In this document: positions 23,255 to 31,852 of the stretch, one piece after another
Layout: every line of letters begins with the position of its first letter
Position numbering within the stretch: position 1 is the first letter of the stretch
Source: Planctomycetota bacterium
Lineage (GTDB): Bacteria > Planctomycetota > Planctomycetia > Pirellulales > PLA5
Length of the DNA: 43,601 bases
NCBI GenBank assembly: GCA_003576845.1
Contig: QEVJ01000034.1
Coordinates: forward strand, 1 to 43,601
Direction of reading: 5' to 3'
Translations under genes and position numbers: made by a program
The notes under the pieces: model-generated
What the model was told of the DNA's origin: nothing
What the model saw: only the letters and a program-made list of their open reading frames with translations
Database searches by the model: none

Positions 23255-26200
23255 CTACATCGCCCTTAGCTTTTCGAGCGTCGCGACCACCGACTCGCGC
23301 TGCTTTTCAAGCTGCGCAAGCGACTCGCGTTCTTGCTCGACCACCGCGGGCGGGGCGCGCTCGACAAAGCTAGCGTTGCCGAGCTTCGACTGCTTACCGA
23401 CGATAAGCTTCGCGAGGTTGTCGCGTTCTTTCTCGTGCCGCGCGATTTCGGCCTTCACATCGATGAACCCGCGCAAGTCGACGAAGACCTCCATGCCGGG
23501 AAGCGTTGCGCTAGCGCTCATTTCTGGCGCCGTCGCCGCCGGTCCCCAGGCCGTCGCGTGGGCCTTGGCCATCGTCGCAAAATACGGCGCCATCGGCTCG
23601 AGCAGCGCCGCCGTCGCCTCGTCGCAGCGGGCCGAGAACTCGATCGTTTCCTTCGGCGCGATGTTGTTCCGCGCACGCACGTCGCGAAGCGCGACCAGCA
23701 CCGCTTGAAACCGGGCGAAGCTCGTCTCGATCTCCGGCATGATCCGGGCCGCATCGCACGCCGGCCAAGGCGCGATCATCACGCTATCGGCCGCCGCCGT
23801 GCCGCCGTCCAAGCCCCGCTTGGGCGCGATGCCGCCGAGAAGCTGCCAGACCTCCTCCGTAATGAACGGCATGATCGGCTGCAACAGCCGCAACAGCGTG
23901 TCGAGCGTATGGGCGAGCACGCGTTGGGCCGTGGGGCGCAACGTCGCATCGCCGAGCCGCGGCTTGAGCATCTCGACGTAAAAACTGCAAAACTCGTCCC
24001 ACGCAAAATCGTAAAGCGCGCGGGCGGCCTCCGAGTAGTGGAACGTTTCGAGCGCCTCGGTCACTTGCCGCGTCACCGTGTTGAGCCGGCTCAACACCCA
24101 GCGGTCTTCGAGCGTGAGCTCGCTCTCCGCCACCGCGCCGGGCGTGTATCCTTCGAGGTTCATTAGCGAGAACCGCGAAGCGTTCCACAGTTTGTTGGCG
24201 AAGTTTCGGGCGACCTCGAACCGCTCGCTGACCACGGCCCCGCGCGGCAGGGCTTTGTCCTCCTCCTTCGTCGCCCATTGCGTCGAGAACTCGCCCCCGC
24301 ACTTCTTGCAGGCGATCCGCGGCAACTCGCGGTTCTTTTTCGTTTGCTCGACGAGCACGTGGCAATGTGGACACTCGAAATCGACGGGCATCCGCACGTC
24401 TTGCGTTTCGGTCGTGAGATACGCCAGACCGAACCGCAGCGCGTCCGCGCCGAATTTTTCGATCACGTCCAAGGGGTCCACGCCGTTCCCCTTGCTCTTC
24501 GACATCGTCTCGCCGTCGCGGTCCAGTATCTTCGGGTGAATGAACACCTCGCGAAACGGCGCGTCGCCCACGTTGTACAAACCCGTGAGCACCATCCGCG
24601 CCACCCACAGCGTGATAATGTCGCGGCTCGTGATGAGCACGCTCGTCGGATAGTAATAGCCAAGCTCGGGCGTTTTCTCGGGCCAGCCGAGCGTGGAATG
24701 CGGCCACAGCGCGGAGCTGAACCACGTGTCGAGCACGTCTTCGCTCTGAACGAAGCCCAAGTCCTCCAAAATCTTGGCCACCGCGGGATCGTCTTCGCGC
24801 AAGCACACGTGGACGTGGCAATCCGGCCCGGCCACGATCGCCGAATAGCCCGTCGAGTCGGCGGCGCGTTCGACGTGCGGGCCGCGCTCCTCAGCTTGAA
24901 CCGTGTAAGCCACGCCGTCGCGGCCGCCGAGCTTGTCGCGAGCTCGTTTTTCGAGCGCCCGCGCGCCGTCGAGATCGCGGACCGGCTTGCTCGTCCAGAC
25001 CGGAATGCGGTGGCCCCACCAAAGTTGCCGGCTTACGGGCCAGTCGCGCTTCTCGCCGAGCCAGTCGAGATAACCCTTCGCGTACCGCCCCGGCACGATC
25101 TTCACGCGGCCGTCGCTCACCGCGTCCATCGCCGACTGCGCGAGCTCGTCCATCCGCACGAACCACTGGTCGGCCAGATACGGCTCGATCGGCGTCTTCG
25201 AGCGGTCGGAATGCGCCAGGTCAATTTCGCGGTCCTCCGTTTTTTCCAACAGGCCCAGTTCTTCCATTTCGGCCACCACACGCTTGCGCGCGACCGGAAT
25301 CGTGAATCCGGCATGGCGGCCCGCGTTGGCGTTCAGCGTGCCGTCGGGGTTCAAAATGTTGATCATCGGCAGTTCTTGCCGCAGGCCGACTTCATAGTCG
25401 TTCGGATCGTGGGCCGGCGTGATTTTGACACAGCCGGTGCCGAGTTCGGGCTTGGCCCATTCGTCGGCCACGAGCGGAATCGCCCGCTTCATGATCGGCA
25501 ACATCACCATCCGGCCGTCGCGGGCCATGTCGCGAAGCTGGATAAGTTGCGGCAGCAAGGTCCGGCGGCGCTCGGTAAGATCTTCGAGTTGCTTGCGAAT
25601 GCCGTCGCGCTCCTTCTCCGGCGCGGACGCGAGCTTTTCGCGCAGTTCCGCTTCCACCTTGTCGAGCGCCGCCGCCGGGTCGGGGTGCACCGCGACCGCC
25701 GTATCGCCGAGCATCGTCTCGGGCCGCGTGGTGGCGATCGTCACGTGCGTCGGCTCCCCCGGCTTGGGCCCGATCACTTCATAGCGGAAGTGCCAGAACG
25801 CGCCTTTCACCGTTTCGTGAAACACCTCGTCGTCGCTCACCGCCGTTTGCAGGAACGTGTCCCAGTTCACGAGCCGCTTGCCGCGATAGATCAGCTTGTC
25901 CTGAAACATCCGGAAGAACGTGTTCCGCACGGCGCGGGCGCACGTTTCGTCGAGCGTGAACCGCGTCCGCCGCCAGTCGCACGAACAACCCATCTGCTTG
26001 AGCTGATCGAGGATGCGGCGTTCGTAGGCGTCTTTCCAGGTCCAGATCCGCTCGACGAGCTTTTCGCGGCCAAGGTCGTGGCGGCTCAGCTTTTCTTCGG
26101 CCAACAGCCGGCGCTCGACCACCGCTTGCGTGGCGATGCCGGCGTGGTCGGTTCCCGGCATCCAAAGCGCGTTATAGCCCTGCATCCGCTTGAAGCGCAC

Positions 26201-26395
26201 GAGGATGTCTTGCAGCGAGTTGTTGAGGGCGTGGCCGAGATGCAGCGCGCCGGTGACGTTCGGCGGGGGGATGACGATCGTAAACGGCTTCCGCTTGGGA
26301 TCGGGGTCGCTGTTGAAATAGCCGCGCCCTTCCCAGACCGGATACCAGCGGTCCTGGGCGGCGGCGTGTTCGTATTGCTTGGGAAGTTCGTCCAT
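23255..26395 (-). CDS. valS: Valyl-tRNA synthetase
   Basis: The 1046-residue enzyme charges tRNA-Val in the cytoplasm. The start at ATG 26395 (MDELPKQYEH) fits the family; a GTG three codons upstream is possible. The class I signature is HLGH (52-55) in PPPNVTGALHLGHALN, and the KMSKS loop reads TMSKSKGNG near residue 630. The editing domain lies between them (ATTRPETMLGDTAVAVHP), and a C-terminal coiled coil (EIARHEKERDNLAKLI, ESLAQLEKQRESVV) ends the protein. At about 670-705 a zinc-ribbon-like insertion, CPHC and CKKC, sits between the KMSKS loop and the anticodon-binding domain. The length is above the roughly 880-950 common in bacteria, partly because of this and an insertion near residues 285-335 in the editing region. 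Confidence 0.97.
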   Translation of the reverse strand: MDELPKQYEHAAAQDRWYPVWEGRGYFNSDPDPKRKPFTIVIPPPNVTGALHLGHALNNSLQDILVRFKRMQGYNALWMPGTDHAGIATQAVVERRLLAEEKLSRHDLGREKLVERIWTWKDAYERRILDQLKQMGCSCDWRRTRFTLDETCARAVRNTFFRMFQDKLIYRGKRLVNWDTFLQTAVSDDEVFHETVKGAFWHFRYEVIGPKPGEPTHVTIATTRPETMLGDTAVAVHPDPAAALDKVEAELREKLASAPEKERDGIRKQLEDLTERRRTLLPQLIQLRDMARDGRMVMLPIMKRAIPLVADEWAKPELGTGCVKITPAHDPNDYEVGLRQELPMINILNPDGTLNANAGRHAGFTIPVARKRVVAEMEELGLLEKTEDREIDLAHSDRSKTPIEPYLADQWFVRMDELAQSAMDAVSDGRVKIVPGRYAKGYLDWLGEKRDWPVSRQLWWGHRIPVWTSKPVRDLDGARALEKRARDKLGGRDGVAYTVQAEERGPHVERAADSTGYSAIVAGPDCHVHVCLREDDPAVAKILEDLGFVQSEDVLDTWFSSALWPHSTLGWPEKTPELGYYYPTSVLITSRDIITLWVARMVLTGLYNVGDAPFREVFIHPKILDRDGETMSKSKGNGVDPLDVIEKFGADALRFGLAYLTTETQDVRMPVDFECPHCHVLVEQTKKNRELPRIACKKCGGEFSTQWATKEEDKALPRGAVVSERFEVARNFANKLWNASRFSLMNLEGYTPGAVAESELTLEDRWVLSRLNTVTRQVTEALETFHYSEAARALYDFAWDEFCSFYVEMLKPRLGDATLRPTAQRVLAHTLDTLLRLLQPIMPFITEEVWQLLGGIAPKRGLDGGTAAADSVMIAPWPACDAARIMPEIETSFARFQAVLVALRDVRARNNIAPKETIEFSARCDEATAALLEPMAPYFATMAKAHATAWGPAATAPEMSASATLPGMEVFVDLRGFIDVKAEIARHEKERDNLAKLIVGKQSKLGNASFVERAPPAVVEQERESLAQLEKQRESVVATLEKLRAM

Positions 26396-26454
26396 CGAGG
26401 TCACTTGCGCCTGTCGTTGCTGCGTTGTGCTGCTCACGCAAACCAAACGTTTTA

Positions 26455-26517
26455 GGAGGCGAATCCCTTCGCCGCAAAGGTCGACCGGCGGGTCCGTCGG
26501 CAAAGGGATTCGCCTCC
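26455..26517. repeat. 20-base inverted repeat in the valS/VIT divergent region
   Basis: The arms 26455-26474 (GGAGGCGAATCCCTTCGCCG) and 26498-26517 (complement GGAGGCGAATCCCTTTGCCG) pair over 20 bases with one mismatch, around a 23-base loop. It lies in the 280-base gap upstream of both genes, about 60 bases from the valS start. The leader of valS would contain it if transcription starts beyond it, but no T-box features were seen. It may be a dispersed palindrome. Confidence 0.7.
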
Positions 26518-26591
26518 CACAGCCCGGCATCGTAACGATTTTTGTCCCGGAAGGTTAGACACGACTGGCCGGGGGCGAGTTCGTACAGGGC

Positions 26592-26618
26592 TGTCGGACG
26601 GCCGACAAGGGGTAGAAT
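26592..26618 (+). promoter_or_regulatory. Possible -10 element with adjacent inverted repeat upstream of the VIT-type gene
   Basis: TGTCGG-ACGG-CCGACA (26592-26607) is a perfect inverted repeat lying directly upstream of TAGAAT (26613-26618), a fair -10 box about 58 bases before the ATG at 26676. No good -35 accompanies it. An operator overlapping the promoter is possible but unproven. Confidence 0.3.
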
Positions 26619-26675
26619 TGTTCGACTCTTACCGCGTTTCGCCTTGTATCGCCTCCCAGGAAAAGCCCGGAAATC

Positions 26676-27452
26676 ATGGCCCTCGACAAGCACTCGGAAA
26701 TCCACGAAACCCTGGCAGCCGAGCATACCTCGCCGGCAATTGCCAGCCGCTTGGCGGCGGCGTCGAACCACAGCCACTTGCGCGATTTCGTCCTGGGGGC
26801 GATCGACGGCGTGGTGACCACGTTTGCCGTCGTGGCGGGCGTGGCGGGGGCCGATTATCCGGCCAGCGTCGCCGTCGTCTTGGGCATGGCAAACCTCGCC
26901 GCCGACGGGTTCAGCATGGCCGTCGGCAACTACGTCGGCACGAAAAGCGAGCGGCAAGCATTGGAAGAAGTCCGCCGGGCGGAGCACCACCATATCCGCG
27001 CCATTCCCGACGGCGAACGCGAGGAAATCCGCCAAATCTATGCCGCCAAGGGTTTCGAGGGCGCCCTGCTCGAACAAGTGGTCGACGTGATTACGGCCGA
27101 CGAACGGCGGTGGGTCGACACGATGGTCACCGAAGAATTCGGCCTGCAACTCGAAATGCCCTCGCCGGCCCGGGCGGCGCTCTCCACGTTTTTCGCGTTC
27201 GTGTTTGCTGGCTTCGTGCCCATCTTGCCCTATTGTTTGCCGCTGGGCATGACGAGCCAAACCCTGTTCGCGGTAAGCTCCGTGGCCACGGCGATCACGT
27301 TTTTCCTCATCGGCGCGGCGAAAGGACACGTCGTGCAGCGCTCGAAATGGCTCTCCGGCGTCGAAACGCTGCTCATCGGCGGCGCCGCGGCCATGCTCGC
27401 CTACGGCGTCGGCGTCCTTCTTCACGCCATGGTGCCCGAGGCCCGGTTTTAG
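26676..27452 (+). CDS. VIT1/CCC1-type iron/manganese transporter
   Basis: The 258-residue membrane protein has the VIT1/CCC1 pattern. A hydrophobic helix containing FVLGAIDGVVTTFAVVAGVAG (about 38-58) is followed by ANLAADGFSMAVGNYVGTKSE. A soluble Glu-rich middle (EEVRRAEHHHIRAIPDGERE, YAAKGFEGALLEQVVDVIT) is a likely metal-binding domain, and three hydrophobic helices close the protein. Family members move Fe(II) or Mn(II) out of the cytoplasm. GGAAA stands just before the ATG. It is divergent from valS and followed by a Bax inhibitor-like gene after 207 bases. Confidence 0.9.
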   Translation: MALDKHSEIHETLAAEHTSPAIASRLAAASNHSHLRDFVLGAIDGVVTTFAVVAGVAGADYPASVAVVLGMANLAADGFSMAVGNYVGTKSERQALEEVRRAEHHHIRAIPDGEREEIRQIYAAKGFEGALLEQVVDVITADERRWVDTMVTEEFGLQLEMPSPARAALSTFFAFVFAGFVPILPYCLPLGMTSQTLFAVSSVATAITFFLIGAAKGHVVQRSKWLSGVETLLIGGAAAMLAYGVGVLLHAMVPEARF

Positions 27453-27659
27453 GACGGTAATTCCGCGGGATTCATTGCCCCGGACCCCGGATTCCGGGAA
27501 TTCTCGGATGGCGGGTGACGCGGCACGCCCCGTTGGAATCCAAACTCGGCACGGCCCTCGACTTTGGGGTATACTTTCGCAACCCCGACCCCAACCGGAT
27601 CGTCAAAGACGGCCAAGTCGGCCGAATCGAACGTCTCGTACACGACAGGAGTAATCCGT

Positions 27660-28415
27660 ATGCGCACCGGCAATCCCGTTTTGACGCAAGACGTCTTTCG
27701 GATCGAACAGCCCACCGCCGCGGCCGCCACGACGATGACGATCAACGGCACGGTGGCCAAGACGGGCATCTTGCTCGCGATCACCGTCGCCGCGGCGGCC
27801 GTGTCGTGGGTGCAGATTCTCAAGTCGCCCGAATTCATCATGACGTTCGTCTGGGGTGGCCTCATCGGTGGCGGGATCGCCGGCGTAGCAATCTTCTTCA
27901 AGCCGAGTTGGTCCCCGGCCGTGGCGCCGATCTACGCCTTGTGCGAAGGGCTGTTTCTCGGGGCAATTTCGTTGTTCGCCGATGCCTATGCCCGAGAAAT
28001 CTCGGGGGCGTCGATCGTGCCGCAGGCGATGATTCTTACCTTTGGCACGCTCGCCTCGATGTTGGTCGCTTATCGCGCCGGCCTGGTGCGGGCGACCGAG
28101 AAGTTCAGATTCGTCATTGTCGCGGCGATCGGCGGCATTTGTCTCGTGTATCTGGCGACCATCGTGCTTCGAATGTTCGGTTCCGACATCCCGTTCATTC
28201 ACGGCGGCGGCCCGATTGGGATCGGGTTCTCGGTCGTCGTGCTGATCGTCGCCGCGCTGAGCCTGGTGCTCGATTTCGATTTGATCGAACGCGGCGCAAA
28301 CGAGGGCGCGGCCAAATACATGGAGTGGTACGGAGCCTACGCACTGCTCGTGACGCTGGTCTGGTTGTATATCGAATTCCTCAAGCTGCTCATGAAGTTG
28401 CAGCGGCGCGACTAG
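27660..28415 (+). CDS. Bax inhibitor-1/YccA family membrane protein
   Basis: The 251-residue protein starts at ATG 27660, with AGGAG eight bases upstream; MRTGNPVL is the typical beginning of this bacterial subfamily. Seven hydrophobic helices follow, including AKTGILLAITVAAAAVSWV, FVWGGLIGGGIAGVAIFF, PIYALCEGLFLGAISLFA and YALLVTLVWLYIEFLKLL. LDFDLIERGANEGAAKYMEWYGAY carries the conserved acidic pair between the last helices. Family members are implicated in calcium leak or interaction with FtsH; the role here is unknown. A TATACT at 27570-27575 could be a -10 box. Confidence 0.9.
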   Translation: MRTGNPVLTQDVFRIEQPTAAAATTMTINGTVAKTGILLAITVAAAAVSWVQILKSPEFIMTFVWGGLIGGGIAGVAIFFKPSWSPAVAPIYALCEGLFLGAISLFADAYAREISGASIVPQAMILTFGTLASMLVAYRAGLVRATEKFRFVIVAAIGGICLVYLATIVLRMFGSDIPFIHGGGPIGIGFSVVVLIVAALSLVLDFDLIERGANEGAAKYMEWYGAYALLVTLVWLYIEFLKLLMKLQRRD

Positions 28416-28835
28416 CGGTCCTGCTACGCGGAATTGCGCGATGCCAGCGTGGCTTGTAGGACGGACTTCAAGTCCGGGCTGCGTTTGTGTGTCGGCACGG
28501 CGACGTGCCCAATGCCGCGACAGCCACTGCTTGCTTGACTAGCAGCTTTCAGCAAGGCGATTCCGGCCAAAAGATTCTTGCCGCGATCTCGTTCGCTGCA
28601 AGCCTTTGCTGGGCTTGATCTTATCGCTTTTCCATGCGCGGCGACGCGAAGTTCCTCGCGTCGTGGCACCGCGATTGCACAAAGGGCATTCCGTTCGCGT
28701 CAAGGCAAGCGAAGCAACGAGCGGAGCAAGCCAAGGCAACGGGAAACCTACTGGCAGACATGAGCTGCCGCGATCGTATCCCAGCGAACCCAAACCTTCG
28801 GTCTCTTTCTCGGCCTTTGCCTGGGGCCGGGTCTT

Positions 28836-28894
28836 AGTCCCGCAACGGCTCGCGTCAGGTCTTCCGCCGGACTTGGCGCGAGCCGGGACTTTTT
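28836..28894 (+). terminator. Terminator-like hairpin followed by T-run
   Basis: The left arm AGTCCC-GCAA-CGGCTCGCG (28836-28854) pairs with CGCGAGCCGGGACT (28877-28890), leaving GCAA as a bulge, and TTTTT follows (28890-28894). It lies 420 bases past the Bax inhibitor-like gene, so it may simply be a repeat copy that also works as a terminator. Confidence 0.45.
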
Positions 28895-28908
28895 CTACGC
28901 GGTGGTTC

Positions 28909-29010
28909 TTAACCGCAATGACGCAAAGCCGTAAAGGATACTCCAGGAAGCAAGAAGGTTATCCTGCCATCGACGGGAGAATCTTTGCTTCTTTGCGGCT
29001 TCGCGGTGAA
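28909..29010. repeat. Imperfect inverted repeat of CCGCAAAG-type units
   Basis: Bases 28909-28931 and the complement of 28988-29010 agree at 17 of 23 positions and share ACCGC and CGCAAAG. The repeat ends 17 bases before the stop codon of the phosphoesterase gene. It is probably a dispersed extragenic repeat. Confidence 0.5.
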
Positions 29011-29027
29011 CGACGCGACTCGATCGG

Positions 29028-30956
29028 CTACCGGACGAAGTGACCGAAGTTCGTGTTGCGTTCCGCGGCCTGGTTCGAGCCACGCCATAGGACGCGGGCC
29101 GGCTTCTTGCCCGCTTCGTCGACGTCGTCGACGATCGCCGTGAGTTGAATGCTCTGCCACACTGGCTGATTCGCTGTGACGAATTCCAGCGGTAGAGCCA
29201 CTTCCACGTCGTATCCGCCCGCGCGGCGCGTGGCCGCGTGCTCTGTGCCGCGATAGATGCGGGTGCGGCCGAATCCAGTGACTTTGACCGTGCTCTTCCC
29301 GTCCGCGTCCGGCGCGGAGACCAGCGCTCGATAGGTGCCGCCCCGAAGCCGCGTGTCATCAGTGCGGGCAACGAGCGGTCGGGCGTCCAGGTTCCATTCG
29401 ACGCCGTCGCCCTCCAGAAGTTGCTCGTCCTCGACGCGGGCGCCGAGATACACGAACTTGTCGTCGTAAGCCGCCTGAATCGCGACGCCACCGTCGGTCG
29501 GGCCTTTCCAGTCGTCGGCCGCGCCCAGAACGACGGGGTTCGCCGGCATCGGCAACCAAGCATCCGGCCAATCGTCGAGCTTGCCGTCCACGACCAGCGG
29601 CGCATCGCGGCGCGGCAGCGAATGCTTGCGGTCGATGACCATCGGCAACCGCCGCTCGGCCGAAAGCGGGCGCTCCTTCTCCACGGTCCGCAGCGACGCC
29701 GTCATCAGCGTTTGTGCCAAATGTGCGAAAGCGATCTTGTCGGCGAACTTGACGGTCACGGCGAGCGTTTCCGTCTTACCGGGTTCGGCCGAAAGCTTGA
29801 GCGCTTCCGGTTCGACCGTCAGCCCGCGCAGCGGAAGCCCGTCGATCGTGGCACTGACCTCGACCGGCGTGTCGAAGCGATTGGCAAGCCGCAAATCGAT
29901 CCGCCCCTGCGAGAACCCGGCCGCGTCGTCGACGAGGATCGGCGCGACTTCGAGCTGCGTCTTGGCCAAAAACTCGCGAAATCGGCCGATGCTCTTTTCG
30001 CTCACGACGTCGCCCGGCTGGATGCCGTCCAGCAGGAGGTTCGCCACGTGCGGGCCGTCCTTTTCCATCGTCAGCCAAGCGATGTGGTCGAACTCGCCGT
30101 AGGGCAAACCGCGGAGCGGCGAACTCCCGCCCGTCGTGGCGAGGTGATAATACTTCATGCCGTTGCGATCGTATTGCGAATAGTAATGCACGTGGCCGGA
30201 GAACACGGTATGCGGACGGTCGCCCAAGAGTTGCTCGGCTTTCTTCCAGTTCGTGTTGTCGCCATTGCCAGCGGCGATCGCCCGTTCGGCGTCGTTCCAG
30301 AGCGGCTTGTGCATGAACACGAGCGTCCACCGCGCGGCCTTGCTCTTTTCAAGGTCGGCGGCGAGCCATTCGAGTTGTTTGTCGCCGATCTTGCTCGTCG
30401 GGTCTTCGGTGTTAAGGCAAACGAAATGCACGCCCTTGTAGTCGAACGAATAGTACACCGGCCCGAAGTGCTCGCGCCAGATTTGGTGCATCAGCGGGTT
30501 GGTCACATCGTGGTTTCCGGCGACGAAGAAGAACTTCATCTGCATCTTGTCCATGAAACCGAGGAACTCCTTCCACTCGGCCTCGACTTCGGCCCGGTCG
30601 GTCGAATAGCCCTCGATCAGGTCGCCGACGGACATCACGAACGTCGGCCGCATGAGATTGACCTTCTCCACCGCCTTCATCCACACGCCCGGTCGGTGCC
30701 CGCCGGTGTTGTCGGTCATGACCGCGATTTGGAACCGGTCGAGATCGTCGAACAGCGGCTTTTCGGTCCAAGGTGCAGGGCCGTCCGTCGCGGGAAGGAT
30801 TAGCCCCTTGGGAAGCGACGCGCCGGCGGGGACCATCGGCTTGGCGGCGGAGTCTTCGTGATCGGGATGGTGGGCGTAGGTGGTGCCCGTCGAAACGGTG
30901 ACGGCGAGCGCGAGCGTGGCCCGCATGATGAATGTGAAAACGCTACGGTTCGGCAT
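29028..30956 (-). CDS. Secreted calcineurin-like phosphoesterase with C-terminal CBM9-like domain
   Basis: The 642-residue protein starts at ATG 30956, with AGGAAAC at good spacing, and has a signal peptide (FIMRATLALAVTVSTGTTYA). Metallophosphoesterase motifs follow in order: VMTDNTGGH (in place of the usual DXH), VGDLIEGY, VAGNHDV, FMHKPLW and SGHVHYYSQY, all before residue about 260. A middle beta region of about 100 residues leads to VVDGKLDDWPDAW and DDKFVYLGARVEDEQL, the signature of the family 9 carbohydrate-binding-like (DOMON-type) domain. It likely cleaves a phosphate or phosphodiester outside the inner membrane while bound to a sugar or heme-like ligand; substrate unknown. It stands as a single gene. 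Confidence 0.88.
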   Translation of the reverse strand: MPNRSVFTFIMRATLALAVTVSTGTTYAHHPDHEDSAAKPMVPAGASLPKGLILPATDGPAPWTEKPLFDDLDRFQIAVMTDNTGGHRPGVWMKAVEKVNLMRPTFVMSVGDLIEGYSTDRAEVEAEWKEFLGFMDKMQMKFFFVAGNHDVTNPLMHQIWREHFGPVYYSFDYKGVHFVCLNTEDPTSKIGDKQLEWLAADLEKSKAARWTLVFMHKPLWNDAERAIAAGNGDNTNWKKAEQLLGDRPHTVFSGHVHYYSQYDRNGMKYYHLATTGGSSPLRGLPYGEFDHIAWLTMEKDGPHVANLLLDGIQPGDVVSEKSIGRFREFLAKTQLEVAPILVDDAAGFSQGRIDLRLANRFDTPVEVSATIDGLPLRGLTVEPEALKLSAEPGKTETLAVTVKFADKIAFAHLAQTLMTASLRTVEKERPLSAERRLPMVIDRKHSLPRRDAPLVVDGKLDDWPDAWLPMPANPVVLGAADDWKGPTDGGVAIQAAYDDKFVYLGARVEDEQLLEGDGVEWNLDARPLVARTDDTRLRGGTYRALVSAPDADGKSTVKVTGFGRTRIYRGTEHAATRRAGGYDVEVALPLEFVTANQPVWQSIQLTAIVDDVDEAGKKPARVLWRGSNQAAERNTNFGHFVR

Positions 30957-31068
30957 CGAGAAGTTTCCTGATAAGTGAACTGCAATCACCGGGTACGAAG
31001 TTGCGGCAATCCGACGTCGCGGCGCCGACGCGGCTTGGGAAGTCCTCAAGAGCACGTCGAATGCGCCA

Positions 31069-31461
31069 TCAAATGTCGTAAATGTACGCGGCGTCGACGT
31101 GCATTCCCGGAATCGTGACGTTATCCAGCGGAACGTGCATCGGAGGCGGCGTCTGACTCGCGTCGATCAACTTCCGCAATGCGACCGGTATCCGATGGTT
31201 CGGAGAAACGACCACGACTCGCACGAGCGGAAGCTGATCGAGAAGGCCCGCCTTTTTCAAGATGCTCTGAAGTCGCGAATAGGCGGCGCGGGGACCGCGC
31301 CGATCGTATCCTCGGGCAACGACCAGGTAACGCCATTCCGACGCATCCGGATCAAACCACCATAAGGCACCCTGAACGCCGAGCATACCATCATGTCTGA
31401 TCGCGTCGTAGACGCTTTCGCCGAGCTTTACGTTGGCTTCTACCAGCGTTGTCGTAACCAT
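31069..31461 (-). CDS. Unrecognised 130-residue partner of the HEPN protein
   Basis: ATG 31461 has GGAG seven bases upstream; an earlier ATG at 31512 would overlap the HEPN gene and lacks such a site. The family is not recognised. Visible features are LGESVYDAIRHDGMLGVQGALWWFD, an alternating beta strand WRYLVVARGYD, a basic helix (RAAYSRLQSILKKAGLLDQL), the strand VRVVVVSPNHRIP and an ending in AAYIYDI. It has no signal peptide or nucleotidyltransferase motif. It lies 22 bases after the HEPN gene on the same strand, so the two form an operon. It could be an antitoxin-like or substrate-recognition partner; this is inferred from gene order alone. Confidence 0.6.
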   Translation of the reverse strand: MVTTTLVEANVKLGESVYDAIRHDGMLGVQGALWWFDPDASEWRYLVVARGYDRRGPRAAYSRLQSILKKAGLLDQLPLVRVVVVSPNHRIPVALRKLIDASQTPPPMHVPLDNVTIPGMHVDAAYIYDI

Positions 31462-31483
31462 GGGAGCACTCCGTGTGACTTCG

Positions 31484-31852
31484 TCACGATCGCGCGATAC
31501 AAGCTTCGGCATCCGGCCGCGCCCTATTATCGTAGCGGCTGTCGATCTTCCAGTCCTTGACGATCGTCCAATTCTTGGCGAACGAAACGTGTAACCTCGC
31601 GTCGCGGAGAATGTCCGCATAGATTCCGGCAAGCTTCGCAAGCTTGACGGGGTCGTGGTCGAATGCGTCGTTCGCCCGGGCCTTATCGGGAAACTCGTGC
31701 TTCTTGGTTTGCTTTGCAACACAGGCCTTGATCGCGCACTCGACTGCCAGGCCAGCCAAATAATATGCGCCCGCATACTCGCCCGACCGCAACAACGTGC
31801 GGGCTTCGCGGATTCGTATTCGGGCGAGTTCCTGAAGGTCCTTTCGCTGCAT
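31484..31852 (-). CDS. HEPN-domain protein
   Basis: The 122-residue protein starts at ATG 31852; a GTG seven codons upstream is less likely. The sequence LARIRIREARTLLRSGEYAG, then AYYLAGLAVECAIKACVAKQ is a clear HEPN helical core. KNWTIVKDWKIDSRYDN near the C-terminus matches a widespread small HEPN family. RDARLH (residues 83-88) fits the R-[ND]-X3-H pattern of RNase-type HEPN proteins, although its place in this family is not verified. HEPN proteins are often toxins or accessory proteins of nucleotidyltransferases. The downstream gene at 31069 is its likely partner. Confidence 0.82.
   Translation of the reverse strand: MQRKDLQELARIRIREARTLLRSGEYAGAYYLAGLAVECAIKACVAKQTKKHEFPDKARANDAFDHDPVKLAKLAGIYADILRDARLHVSFAKNWTIVKDWKIDSRYDNRARPDAEACIARS

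Larger units (their letters stand above)
28416..29027. other. Gene-free, repeat-rich spacer between convergent genes
   Basis: These 612 bases contain no convincing coding region; short open frames here have no family-like sequence. They hold a palindrome CGGACTTCAAGTCCG (28462-28476), a terminator-like hairpin with T-run (28836-28894) and an imperfect inverted repeat (28909-29010). Together they look like an accumulation of dispersed planctomycete extragenic repeats at a convergent junction. Confidence 0.6.

Noticed and set aside
24278-26455. 725-codon plus-strand frame opposite valS
   Set aside because: valS is unambiguous; the opposite frame is compositionally a shadow.
26396-26675. T-box or other valS leader riboswitch
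   Set aside because: The leader has a long inverted repeat but no recognisable T-box sequence or specifier-loop arrangement, and T-boxes are not expected in this phylum.
28606-29043. 145-codon frame in the spacer after the Bax inhibitor-like gene
   Set aside because: It runs through inverted repeats, shows no motif or ribosome site, and overlaps the end of the phosphoesterase gene.
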